Program-made: the position numbers and the translations under genes | From: Luidia sarsii | Taxonomy: Eukaryota > Echinodermata > Asteroidea > Paxillosida > Luidiidae | DNA length: 64,000 bases | Assembly (NCBI GenBank): GCA_949987565.1 | Contig: OX465102.1 | Coordinates: forward strand, 18,673,493 to 18,737,492 | Reading direction: 5' to 3' | Shown here: positions 11,654 through 21,750 of the stretch, piece after piece | Layout: each line of letters begins with the position of its first letter | How positions within the stretch are numbered: the stretch's first letter is position 1 | The notes under the pieces: model-generated | Databases searched by the model: none | The model's input: only the letters and a program-made list of their open reading frames with translations | What the model was told of the DNA's origin: nothing

Positions 11654-11892
11654 CGTTTACGAAATGAAGGCTTGGGCTCGGGCTTAGGCTTCGTCTCCGT
11701 CTGACAAAACCTGAAAATCAAGTTTGTGATATGTTTCCGAATTTGGGGGTTTTGTTGGCTTGGTAGGTACAGAATATTCATCAAGAATCTGGGGCCAGAC
11801 CCTTGTTTTAAGATGCCTGTGATAAATTATTATAACGAGTAAGATATTTTATGACCAAAGCCTAGGCCCGAGCCTAAGCCTTTATTTCGTAA
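11654..11892. mobile_element. MITE family D, full copy with 33-bp TIRs
   Basis: Left end TTTACGAAATGAAGGCTTGG + GCTCGGGCTTAGG. The right end, reverse complemented, is TTTACGAAATAAAGGCTTAG + GCTCGGGCCTAGG. About 240 bp in all. Internal TTCGTCTCCGTCTGACAAAA is shared exactly with 38.97 kb. A further end-fragment (CGAGCCCAAGCCCGAGCCC) is at 5,745. Confidence 0.75.
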
Positions 11893-13130
11893 AGGGCCTA
11901 TGTTTGCAAGGGCTCTGTGAGTCACATCTGCAATTTTGTGTTAATACAGATAGAAACACTATAATTATATGCAAGCCGAGCTTTGCAATACATGTAATGT
12001 GCTAATGATTTATTCAAGGTCTAAAGAATTGTGCATGGTATTTTCTGCCTGTGTTGAACTTCATACGGGAGAATACGATATAATTTGTATGTCTTTGTAG
12101 CACTCAAATTCAAAGCAATTCAAAACAGGGTGAGAAGTACCAAAAGTGAAATAATTTGACTTTTTATTCATCAGTCCATCAAAATATGTACAGTCTGTCA
12201 CAAAACACGTATTCGTCTGGCGATTATGATTGCTTAAAATCAAATTAATATAAACTAATATTTATGTTTTTTCAGGTCTCCCATCAGTTCAAATGCTGTT
12301 ATATCTTTTACTTAACACAGTAAAGATATCAAACAAGCTATGTACAAGAGAATTGTAGTATTTCCTATCAGTTAAATAAAAAATGAATTTTTTATGAAAG
12401 TAGCAATGAACACAGCCATTGGAATCAATTTCCTAACCATTGTTGTGATTATTTGATGTTTTTAGATTTTTGTTTACAAATCTATTCCTTCAAATTAGGT
12501 GCAGTTTCTTCATTTTAAAAATGGTTCATTCCAGTGTGTTAGTCAACTTAATTTCCATTAACACGTTCAAGCAGTGTGGTTTAAGTGCAATCATGAGAAA
12601 GAGCACGTGTAATATAGGCCATAGTACGAGTACAAGTACAAGTACTTAACCATGAGTTACAGGGGAAATAATTGGCATTAAGTATGAGTACTTGGCCATA
12701 AATATGTACGAGTACTTAGCCATAGGTAGAACTACCATGATTTCTCGTACAGGCAAAGGTCACAGTGTATGGTACAAGTCGGGATTGTAATATTCAAGAA
12801 TACTAAAAAACTGATCTCCACTCTACAAGATATCCGTTTGAAAAATCTAAAATTGAAAAGAAAGTCACACATTAATGGGTTACTAATCCTGATTAAAAAA
12901 ACAGTACTATGAATGCCATAAAAAAACATCTGTAAATGCTTGGAACAATTTCAGGATTCTCAATATGTACATGAAACGAATAAGACATTAAAGGAACATC
13001 AATTCTAAAAAGCTTGTATACTACCTGACAAAAAAAACACAAGCGAGGCAAAAAATACAGCAGAAGTTTTATGTCAAACAAATACAGGAAAACTGACTGG
13101 GAACTGTTTTGAACAAATTAAAAAATTGCA
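11893..13130. other. AT-rich intergenic DNA, no gene seen
   Basis: No exon-like ORF. The only structure is a patch at about 12,615-12,730 of repeated GTACGAGTAC / TTAACCATGAGTAC / TTGGCCATAAATATGTAC phrases, a decayed tandem repeat. Confidence 0.6.
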
Positions 13131-13137
13131 AAAAAAC

Positions 13138-13360
13138 TTTAACTGAACCGGGATTTGACCCCGAGACCTGGTTTTACGCACTGGCGCTCTTAGCATCTGA
13201 GCTATCCAGCCCTTATATTGTGGCCATCTCAAAATAATAGTCAACTAGTCTTTGCTGGGGTGGGGTCGCCAGTCAGAAGTCATTTACTGCCGTATATCTC
13301 CAGGGATCACATCCCCGCTTTCATTCACTCGCAAACAACCAATTGTTGTAAAGCTGGCTA
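13138..13360 (-). mobile_element. SINE-1 copy, near full length
   Basis: Minus strand: box-A-like TAGCTCAGATGC, box-B-like GGGTCAAATCC, preceded (on the + side, to the right) by the family block AGTCAACTAGTCTTTGC..GGGTGGGG, CCAGTCAGAAG, TATCTCCAGGGATCAC and CGCTTTCATTC. Confidence 0.75.
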
Positions 13361-13744
13361 CAGGAATTACACAAAGTGGATGCAGGTTTTTCTCAATTTA
13401 AGTCAAACAAAATAAATGAAAAACAGACTGGGAACTTCATGGTGTAATCTGGAAGTAATTTTGCTGCCCATCTCATTTCGGGTCCAGGTTGGGCGTGGCA
13501 GACTCGAAAAATTGCATTTCTCATGGATTTTATGCTGAGCAGATTCGAAGGCCAATTACTAAGCACGAATGAAATAAATTTATAATGTTAGGCTCACAGC
13601 GGTACCAAAAATGTTACAAATTACTCGGAAACTAGAACGAACCAAATATACAAGTCTAGAAAGTTCAACTGTATCACCGTTTCAAACTTATATTCTCAGT
13701 CTATCATAGATAATTAGGCTGATAACATGATGTTTGCGTCGAGG

Positions 13745-13905
13745 AAAATGTAATTCATTGAGCTTTGCCCTGCTCGACGTGATAAACACTGAGTGCTCAG
13801 TGCTTTGCCCGAAGCCTGATGAAATAAAAAATATCAGGCAGCTCGGGCGGGATTCGAACCCGCCACTCCTGCTTTCTAGTGCAGTCTTCTCCCAGTCTAT
13901 CCTAA
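13745..13905 (-). mobile_element. SINE-2 copy
   Basis: Minus strand: CTGCACTAGAAAGCAG anticodon-arm-like stem-loop (AGA, serine-type), B box GGTTCGAATCC, end CCCGCCCGAGC. Flank TGAGTGCTCAGTGCT and CGACGTGATAAAC shared with 7.1 kb. The tRNA 5' part is lost. Confidence 0.7.
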
Positions 13906-13953
13906 TCCTTTTGTACATATGACAATCGAATTTGGCTCAGACTGGACCTGATT

Positions 13954-13959
13954 TTTATT
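13954..13959 (-). promoter_or_regulatory. Probable poly(A) signal (AATAAA) for M6/PLP copy A
   Basis: Minus-strand AATAAA lies about 135 bases downstream of the copy A stop codon. It implies a short 3' UTR. The position is plausible but unproven. Confidence 0.45.
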
Positions 13960-14092
13960 TGCGAAAGTATTTGAAAAAATGCCATAATGTCTGACAAAGA
14001 AAAGGAACGCGAAGATTTCAAATTCGGACTACCGCCTATTCTCTGGCGCTCCAAACTAGTGATTGATTCCTGGAATGCCCTATCTACTCGAC

Positions 14093-17000
14093 CTATATGT
14101 CGTACTCATTGTATCTGTCGTAGTGGTCGAAGCGCGTTCCGAAGTCAATCGGCTCGGCAGAGCGACTCAGGTTCTTGACCCGGCTGGTGTTCAGACCGCT
14201 GGCGTACTCGTTGTAGTCGAGCGGATCAAAAGAACGCGTGCGCTGGTGCTGCTGCAAGTTGGAGACCGGTTCGCGGACCGGTGCCGTGATGTACGGCGGT
14301 GGGACCGGGGGCTGCTCCAGGGTTGCGTACTCCCGCTGGTCCGGCTCGGCGGCTGCGCCGTAGATGCTGTTGCCCTCGGCGTAGGCTCCATTGCCGGCCC
14401 CCATGCGGGCCAGCGCCATGCCGGTCATCGTCTCGGGGCCCGGCGGTCCGCGGCCGGCGGCGGAGGCGGTGGGCCGCGGCTTGCTGCTGCCTCGCAGCAC
14501 GTCCCGGGTCCCCGAGCGGAACTTGTAAGAGCCCGCCCTGCCCGACAGGTAGGCTCGCTTGTAGCGGTCCAAGAGTTGAGCGAAGTTGGACGACAGGTTG
14601 ATGGTGAATTGCACCTGTGAGTGGGATTATCGTGGGGAGGAATGGATGAGTTTCAAGGTAGTGTACTCCTGTCTGACGTTCTGAAAGATCACACGGATTC
14701 TATCATGCCGTGGATGTGTGGAGCCCGTTAAACGTCACACCGACCATAAACGACTCGGTATAACTCTTACCATAGACGAATAAGAACCATGCACTTACCC
14801 ACGTAGCATGGAGAGACCATACATAATAATACCATTTATGACAATGCTGCCCGCTCTACAAACAACTGATGTTCACCGCATTACTTACCTGTGACTTTTA
14901 CGACGGCCCGACGGATCACAAGTTTTCAGGTAACCTGCGCTTTCTTAGAACTTGAGAAGCGGCTTTGAATTGTATAGTTCAGCATATTGCTACGTTATTC
15001 AGTGTAGTTTCTCGATAGCCTGCCAGACCAATGAACCCACAGGTTCAGGGGAATTGTTTTTAGTGTCGATCGACAGCTATGCCACTAATAAAATGTTGAG
15101 GCCTACGTCTCTCATAACTGGACCATAGCCCTGTATACAGGAAACCTCTCCACTGGAACGATGGACAAAGTAGCAACATGTTCACAGCATGTTTATTGTG
15201 TGTAGATGCAGTGACTATTGGCCATTTCGGATCCTTGGATCAGGCTTGGGACCGACTAGTTACACAACCTGAGCTTGAAGTGTAGGTCTTCCTTTCGTGG
15301 AGGACTTACCGAGGCCAGGAGCATCAGGAGACAGCCCAGGAAAGCGATGGAGAAGAAAAACAGCATATACTGCACGGCAATGACAGGGGAGAAGGTAATC
15401 AGTCTGAATATTCGCCAGGGTTCAAGAGGAATTGATTCCACGACGGTACAGGATCAAGGTAAGTGAGTTTCCTTCGTGAAGAGTTTATTTCCAAAAGAAT
15501 AGCATATCAATTTCCTTTGATTATTCTTCAATAGAAAAAGTGTGTAAGAAACTGTTCCTCTCTAAACATTTAATTAATATAAAAACAATATCTTCTAATG
15601 AGTTTCTTTGTCAAAACCTTACTGGCCTGATGAAAATTTTGCTTGTATGCCTAATTGTTTGTCTCACAGGAAGGCGTTCTATAATTAGAACATAAACTTT
15701 ATTCTTTACAACCAGAACATGCAGGTCTGCACGAATAGTTGTTTTGTTTTGTTTTACGGTAATTACCAACATAGGGCTGGGTCAACATTGCTTGTTTAAA
15801 AAAAATCCATGCAATTTTGTAACCATTTTACTCAGCTGTTTATGTCTGATAGTTTGTGATGAAATCTTGTCCCCACAAGTACCCACAAGTGAGACATTCA
15901 AAAGTTCTCACGAAACAAGTTGGAGGAATATGTGGCAAGGGGTTCCTTTGTAAATGAGCTGCTTTTAATAGGATGCAAGGCCACTCATCACAACCGATCG
16001 AATAACAAAATCACAACCATCTTGAAGTCGGGCAACACACTTCACGTCTGGCAACACACTTATATCAGTAAAAAAAAAATAGATACAAAATACCCAAGGA
16101 TTTCCTTTTTTCGAGCTGAACATTGCACAAAATAGGGTCTATAGAATAGTCTGCAACGTTGTGTTGGGAAACATTACTTTACAGCACCATTGTCCATGCG
16201 AATTTTCATTTAGTCGGTCCGCCACAAGAGGGCACTGTTCAAGCAACGTCTTCGGGGGTTATAGGAAAACCATCAAATTCTTGAACAATACTTACGCTGT
16301 TACAGATGTTCTCCATTTTGTCTCCGCACACCAGTTCCTTGCCCATTCCTACCGCAGTATCCGGTGGTAGCAGTCCTAGAATCAAACACAGACTGCATTC
16401 TCAATCCGTTCTTTGAAGCACCCGAGTTTTGTTTTATCGGGTTTTTTTTTCATGATTGACAACATCTTTTGTGAGTGTTGTGTGCGTGATCTTTGCGCTT
16501 CTCATTTGGGTATGCAACCAAGGAATTACCATACGGTCTTTCGACCGCTCACCTTTGTGCATTCCTTTGTAAACGTCGAACCTGCAAGTTAAGTATGTGC
16601 CCGGAGTTCGGATCTAATGTCAAAATATCTTGGATCCTCTCATGAAAGGTCCGCTGAAATGAATGCTTCTGACAGGCGCTCCCAACCCGGCAAAGATAAT
16701 TGGTAATGTGAGTTGGCCGGTATCTTGCGACTGGATAGGGCGTTCTAATATGAGTTATCGTGTTCAGTCCCGATCCATTCAAATGTTCTCAGCTATTGGT
16801 TTTACTGTAGCATATAATGGTTGAATGTTTTACGGGCGCCCCCATCCCGGCAATTTGGGAAGACCTTCTCTATAGACTGGTAGCTCAGGTGTATGGTAAG
16901 ATATGCTGTTACGTTATTAGCCAGAGGTCTCTGCTTTAATCCCGGACCAGCGAATTTCTCTCTGCTATTTTTCTCACCCACAAACTTTTTTTTTCGAGTA

Positions 17001-19368
17001 ATTGTTGTGGTAGTGTTGATTGCTTCTGACAGCTGTCCCCGCCATAGCAAATGTAGGATCTCACTGCATTTGGAAAGCGCCCACCTAGGGGCGAGATAGT
17101 TCAGGTGCTAAGAGCGCTAAAGCAGATATCCAAAAATTCCCAATCAAACTTCACACTCAGAAATTTATAATAATTTGAAAAAAAATGTATGCTGTGTTTG
17201 TGTTGACTAACTCACGACTAGCTCTTTTTTAGGCCGCGACCAGAAGAGCTGGATGGCCCAGGTGGTTAGAGCGATGCTATGTTGAACCCGAGGTCTCGGG
17301 CCTATATTCTGGTCGGGTCAAATCAATAATTTCCATTACTATTTCCACATATACATGCAGATAATGGTTAAAAAGTCTTACCCCACTGGACGAGATTCAA
17401 GCAGGTCTGCTGGTCCATCTCCACCCCGTAACACACAGAGTGGTTCATGACGAACATGAAGAAGACAGGCACCACGGCGAAGCACGTGGCCGTCAACCAG
17501 CAAAGGAAGAGGAAATAGGCTATCACGACGAACTGAAAAAGGAAGAAGACAAATTACACCTGATATCCGCTTCGCCCCGGGTCCTCTGATTTCGGAGAGC
17601 CACCGGTGTTGCTGTGCGCCGGGCCCTCCGAATCCGGGCACCGCTGCATGATGCCCGAGTTTTAATCAAACAAAGACTTACCGTATTCAATATGTTATGT
17701 GATGTTGTGGTTTCCATATGAAATTATGATAGATTATGATTTCACAGGCGGGACCTTAAAGGCCTAATCGGGAAGATAGGAAAATATGGATGTCCACAGG
17801 ATTTCTTTTAAATCTACCATGTACTTTGTAGATAGTCATGATGGAATCATCATGTTCAAATCTTAGGGTCAGGGATGCTGTACTTCTCGAGAAATCTTCA
17901 CTCAGACATCGACAAATAGTTTATTACTCCCGAGTAATAGACTATTTCTTACCCTACAGAACGGTGCGAAAACCGTTTACTAACTGTTTTTTTGCCTTTT
18001 TTCCGTTTTCAGATTACCATTTGAGCTAAAGCCTTTGCACTTGCAGGATTTCTTTTTCGGAATGTTTAATTATTTAACACATGAATTGTGGCAATCTTTT
18101 GACTTTTACCAATGTTGTATAAGAAATGTCCCGTTTACTTACCACTGACGTCTGGCACCTGCCGCTACTCCGTGTCTTAAAACGGCAAATGAAGACAGAG
18201 CGCGTGGCACCAGTCCCCAAGCAACCCATAGCGAGCATGACTACTGCCAGGATGAGCATCGCAAAGGATGCACAGTACACAACCACCTGAACGTTGGTGA
18301 ACCTGTGATATTATAATGGGATGGAAGCTTTAGTGTTAGGTGGGAGACATGATTAGCCAACCTTTAAGTATGATAGGTTTTGCACAAGAGATGATTCACC
18401 ACTAAGCGATCAGCTGGGGATGGGGATGGGTATGGGGCCGGGGCTGGCACGGGCTGGGGCTGGGGCTGGAGCTGAGACTGAGGCTGAGGTTGGGGCTGGG
18501 GCTGGGACTGTGGCTGGACTGGGCTGGGGCTGGGGCTGGGGCTGAGGCTGAGGTTGGGGCTGGGGCTGGGGCTGGGACTGTGGCTGGACTGGGGCTGGGG
18601 CTGGGGCTGGGGCTGGGGCTGGGACTGAGACTGGGGTGGGACCGGGGCTGGGGCTGATGCTGGGGCTGGAGCTGGGGCTGGGGCTGGGGCTGAGGTTGGG
18701 GCTGGGGCAGGGGCTGGGGCAGGGGCTGGGGCAGGGGCTGGGGCTGGGACTGTGGCTGGACTGGGGCTGGGGCTGGGACTGGGACTGTGGCTGGACTGGG
18801 GCTGGGACTGGGGCTTGGACTGGAGCTGGGGATGGGGCTTGGTGTGGGCCTGGATATGGGGCTGGGTCTGGAGCTGGGGCTGGGGCTGGGGCTGGGGCTG
18901 AGGCTTGGACTTGGTATGGGATTGGGGCTGGGGCTTTCGAGAAAGGTCCCGTTATACGTTCCGATAATGTCAGATAGACCGGGATAGACCCGGACTACCC
19001 CCCCCCCCCCCCCGAGCTACCCTGCTTGGAGGCTTGTCGAGTCAGGGGTTAATGGCCTCAAAACAACCCGGGCTGAGCGATTTAGACCAGGGACCATGAA
19101 TGCAATGTAGCTGGCCGCGATACCTACTGTCAGCCCACACGCCACTTTACAACCATAATAGCTCCATGCTATGAGCAAGGAACAAAAACGTCAACCAACC
19201 AGACATTGAAGGCTTCGGTAACAGGTGTTCCGATGAAGTGAATCTTGGCATCGTTGGCACCCAGGTGAAATCCGACCAGGAGCATAAGGTCGCCGAGGAT
19301 CATGCAGATAAAGGCAATGATGGAGGGGCAGGGGAACTTGAGACAGCATTCCCCACAGGGACCGGGCA
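14093..19368 (-). CDS. Proteolipid protein / glycoprotein M6 family, copy A (start exon missing)
   Basis: Six exons in transcript order: 19368-19200, 18302-18143, 17532-17382, 16375-16296, 15369-15310 and 14614-14093 (TAG). All have GT-AG borders and matching phases. Four hydrophobic segments follow the PLP/DM20/M6 plan. The N-terminal Cys cluster (VPGPCGECCLKFPCPS) and TM1 are in the first exon listed, and TM2 then GTGATR..GRCQ in the second. TM3 precedes a large extracellular loop with four Cys (SVCYG, QTCLN, LVCGD, NICNS), as in PLP where they form two disulfides. TM4 is split over the last two exons and ends NLSSNFAQLLDRYK, like the family's NFAVLK segment. The cytoplasmic tail of about 163 residues is far longer than in vertebrate PLP/M6, is proline- and tyrosine-rich, and ends RYNEYDI. 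The start exon should lie above 19,400 and end in phase 1; none was recognised. It probably encodes a neuronal or epithelial membrane tetraspan protein. Confidence 0.85.
16655..16715 (+). mobile_element. SINE-1 fragment (upstream block only)
   Basis: AATGCTTCTGACAGGCGCTC, CCAACCCGGCAAAGA matches the block that precedes the tRNA-like head in full copies. The head itself is missing. Confidence 0.45.
16825..17165 (+). mobile_element. Two nested/adjacent degenerate SINE-1 copies
   Basis: First: GGGCGCCCCCATCCCGGCAA, TGGTAGCTCAGGTG, AGAGGTCTCTGC. Second begins at about 17,025 (GCTTCTGACAGCTGTCCCCG) and continues AGATAGTTCAGGTGCTAAGA. Both are in the same orientation inside a copy A intron. Confidence 0.5.
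17248..17335 (+). mobile_element. SINE-1 tRNA-like head fragment
   Basis: GAGCTGGATGGCCCAGGTGG, TTAGAGCGATGC, GAGGTCTCGGGCC and GGTCGGGTCAAATC resemble a tRNA 5' half and 3' end. It lies about 45 bp downstream, in transcript direction, of the third listed copy A exon. Confidence 0.5.
17756..18124 (-). mobile_element. MITE family C, copy 2
   Basis: Reverse orientation of the 9.3-kb and 58.9-kb copies: CTTCTCGAGAAATCTTCACT, TTACCATTTGAGCTAAAG, GCAGGATTTCTTTTT, GAATTGTGGCAATC and ACCAATGTTGTAT in order. Its right end is about 20 bp from the splice donor of the copy A TM2 exon (low end 18,143). Confidence 0.75.
18416..18945. repeat. GGGCTG hexanucleotide array
   Basis: About 530 bp of GGGCTG/GGACTG/GAGCTG units, roughly 85 hexamers, in the copy A intron between the TM1 and TM2 exons. 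The + strand is G-rich with closely spaced G-runs that could form quadruplexes. The long Gly/Leu ORFs are artefacts. A poly-C run follows at about 19,000-19,013. Confidence 0.95.
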
Positions 19369-20394
19369 CTGTGGGAAAGACCAGAAACCATAGATCGAAC
19401 ATGATGTGTGTGTGTTACTGATTCAAAGAGGGTTTGCCCTACTGCTTTTTAAATGACCAAAATTGCAAATATCATGAATTAGCAGGGCCTGACCGTGCGT
19501 TTTGATGCTGGCAGGGCCTGTCTCTTCAGCACGTTTTAGAACAGAGATTGCGATTGAGTGGTTTGCGATATTAAGACCATGGGTGCTCGTCCCATCCATC
19601 AACAACTTGACGTAGTAGGCCTATCGGCTCTCCTGTTCTCACAGCCATACAAACCTTAGAAATCCCAGACACGGACGGAACTTGTAAACAAGCAACGGAC
19701 CAAAAGTGGGAGCAAAGGTCAAACTAAGGTGTGAGTCTGGGACCTATGAATCATTGATTAGTTCGGCGGTTCAATGGCACTTCTGTCTTCCATATGGCAG
19801 TTAACATTTCTGAGGCTAAGGACTGATCGAGGGTCTCAGGGGTTTTTTTTTTCAATTGACCTCATGCAAGTCCGGCTCGTGGTGAATGCAATTGAATTGT
19901 CTTTTTTTCCCTCTCAAATATCTAACCGAGCCAGCACTGTATTCCACACGGGATACACGAGTCTTGGCAAACGAAATTACCCCATTCCATTGGAAAATCG
20001 GCGTGGGACGTGTCGGCCACTTCTTTGCTGCATCAATTAGGTGCATGCAGTGCTCAGTCGATGCGTGATTGACGAGTCTGTTGACAAGTTTCAGCGTCAC
20101 CCCAGGGACTAAAGAATGATTTTAGCACTACCACTCCGACGAACCGCATAATATAATTATGTGGCACGTAGTCCAGTTTAATGTTGCCTTTAACATAATT
20201 TATGATGTTAATGGTAAACAGTGGACTACACCACCACGTGGTTATTCATTTATTAGTTTGACGAGCCAAACATTACTGAGGCTTGTATTGCGGAGCTTGT
20301 GTTAGGTCTTTGATCCTCAATTCAATAACAAGCCTAAGATATTTGACACAGCATCGCGGTTCTGAAAAGAACCGAGTGCAGTGTACATGTACAT

Positions 20395-20640
20395 GAAAGT
20401 CGCGGGACCCCTTTCCAAAACCTGGCTTAGACTTCGGCACCGGCTTCGTCTCTGTCATCCAAAAGCTGAAAACACAGGCTGGAGTTCTTTGTTGAAGTTG
20501 AAGCTTTGGTTTATTTTGAGAAATGCAGTATTATAGCATTATGAAGCCAAAGGCCTCTCATTGTTATTCCTTGTACTTTAAAAGGAGTGAAAGAAGTGGA
20601 GACAAAATTGGAGCTTGAGCCTAAGCCGGAATTTTTTTTA
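20395..20640. mobile_element. MITE family D copy, with GGTTCTGAAAAGAACC palindrome beside it
   Basis: Left part CCTTTCCAAAACCTGGCTTA, GGCACCGGCTTCGTCTC, ATCCAAAAGCTGAAAACAC; right part GGAGCTTGAGCCTAAGCCGG as an inverted end. A palindrome, GGTTCTGAAAAGAACC, precedes it at about 20,357. Confidence 0.55.
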
Positions 20641-20874
20641 TGGGGGGGGGAGGGCCCAGCTCTGCCTAGCGTCAGTAAAGGCCTCGTGATTCAAAGTTGA
20701 GCTGGACTTAAGAGATATACCGTTAACAATTATATTTGTGTGGGCGTTTGGTTTTTTCAAACCAAGTGGATTCGTGGTTTACGAAATAATCATGCTATGT
20801 CCGTCGTCAGGAGACTGAGGTTGAGGTTGACCAAAGAGATGCGCATTAAACAATGATGTATGCAGTGGTTGTGT

Positions 20875-20955
20875 GTGGTTCTGAAAGGAACTCGGTATAT
20901 TCGAAGTTTCGGTAGTGCTTGTTCTCTGTCCGTCGGTCGTCAGGAGACTGCGGTG
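20875..20955 (-). repeat. Hammerhead-like repeat core (family H2)
   Basis: Minus strand reads TCTCCTGACGACCGACGG, a variable stretch, then ACCGAAACTTCG, followed by AGTTCCTTTCAGAACC. CTGACGA and CGAAAC fit the two conserved boxes of hammerhead ribozymes. Related sites are at 39.4 and 56.8 kb; a CTGACGAC fragment is at about 20,803. Confidence 0.4.
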
Positions 20956-21446
20956 TTTCTCAGGTGAGGTCAACTGAGTTGCCAGTGTCTGTTTTGGGAG
21001 AACCCGGCCTGCATTCTGGCGTCTCGGCCATCAATCTGTTACCTTGGAGTAATCTGTCTTGGAGTCATTCAACTTGGGATTTGGTCCAAACTTGCGCTAT
21101 GCAATATGTACTACGTTTGAAGTGCCGACAAGCACAGCGTTATATAGCATTGACAAAGTAAGGTGAATTTTGCGACTAGACCAGGTAGATTATACCTCCG
21201 GGCTGTTCATTGCGATGGCAGCGAGAATAATTGTTTGTGGCAGCATATTTTTGTAATAAAAATGATTACTTTATTGGGTGCATGTGCTTCTGATAAAAAA
21301 AAAACATTGGACTCAACGTTACAAAGGCACCATGCTGTGTCCCTCGTATAAGAATTTATTATAATTACTGTGAGGCGTTTGTTAATGATAATTTGCCTAT
21401 TATTATAAAGCCATACACAATCGTACTTCAAGGGTACCGATCCCCG

Positions 21447-21750
21447 GTCAGGTAAGGATGACACATAACCTTTCACTACTTCGATATAGCCTACTCACAT
21501 CGATTGTAATAAGTGATTTCATTCCTTGATATCTAAAGGGCATAATGGCCACCCAGTCAGCTAAGGATGGCAAACTCCCATTCACTACTTTGAAATACTC
21601 TACTGTAATAGTCTATAAGTGATTTCATCCCTTGATATTTAAAGGGTATATAGCCACCCCAGCTAAGGATGGCATACTCTCATTCACTATATACTTTGCT
21701 ATACTCACAGTTATTGTAATAGTCTACAGTGATTTCATCCCTCGTCACGT
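21447..21750. repeat. Tandem repeat, about 105 bp x 3
   Basis: Three diverged copies start at about 21,451, 21,561 and 21,663, each (G/C)TAAGGATGRCA, CATTCACTA(C/T), TACTCACA or similar, TTGTAATAG, AGTGATTTCATYCC, TTGATATYTAAAGGG, GCCACC. Non-coding. Confidence 0.8.

Noticed and set aside
14063..14620. 185-residue + strand ORF
   Set aside because: Antisense of the M6/PLP copy A last exon.
18636..18987. Gly/Leu-rich ORFs
   Set aside because: Composition artefact of the GGGCTG array inside an intron.
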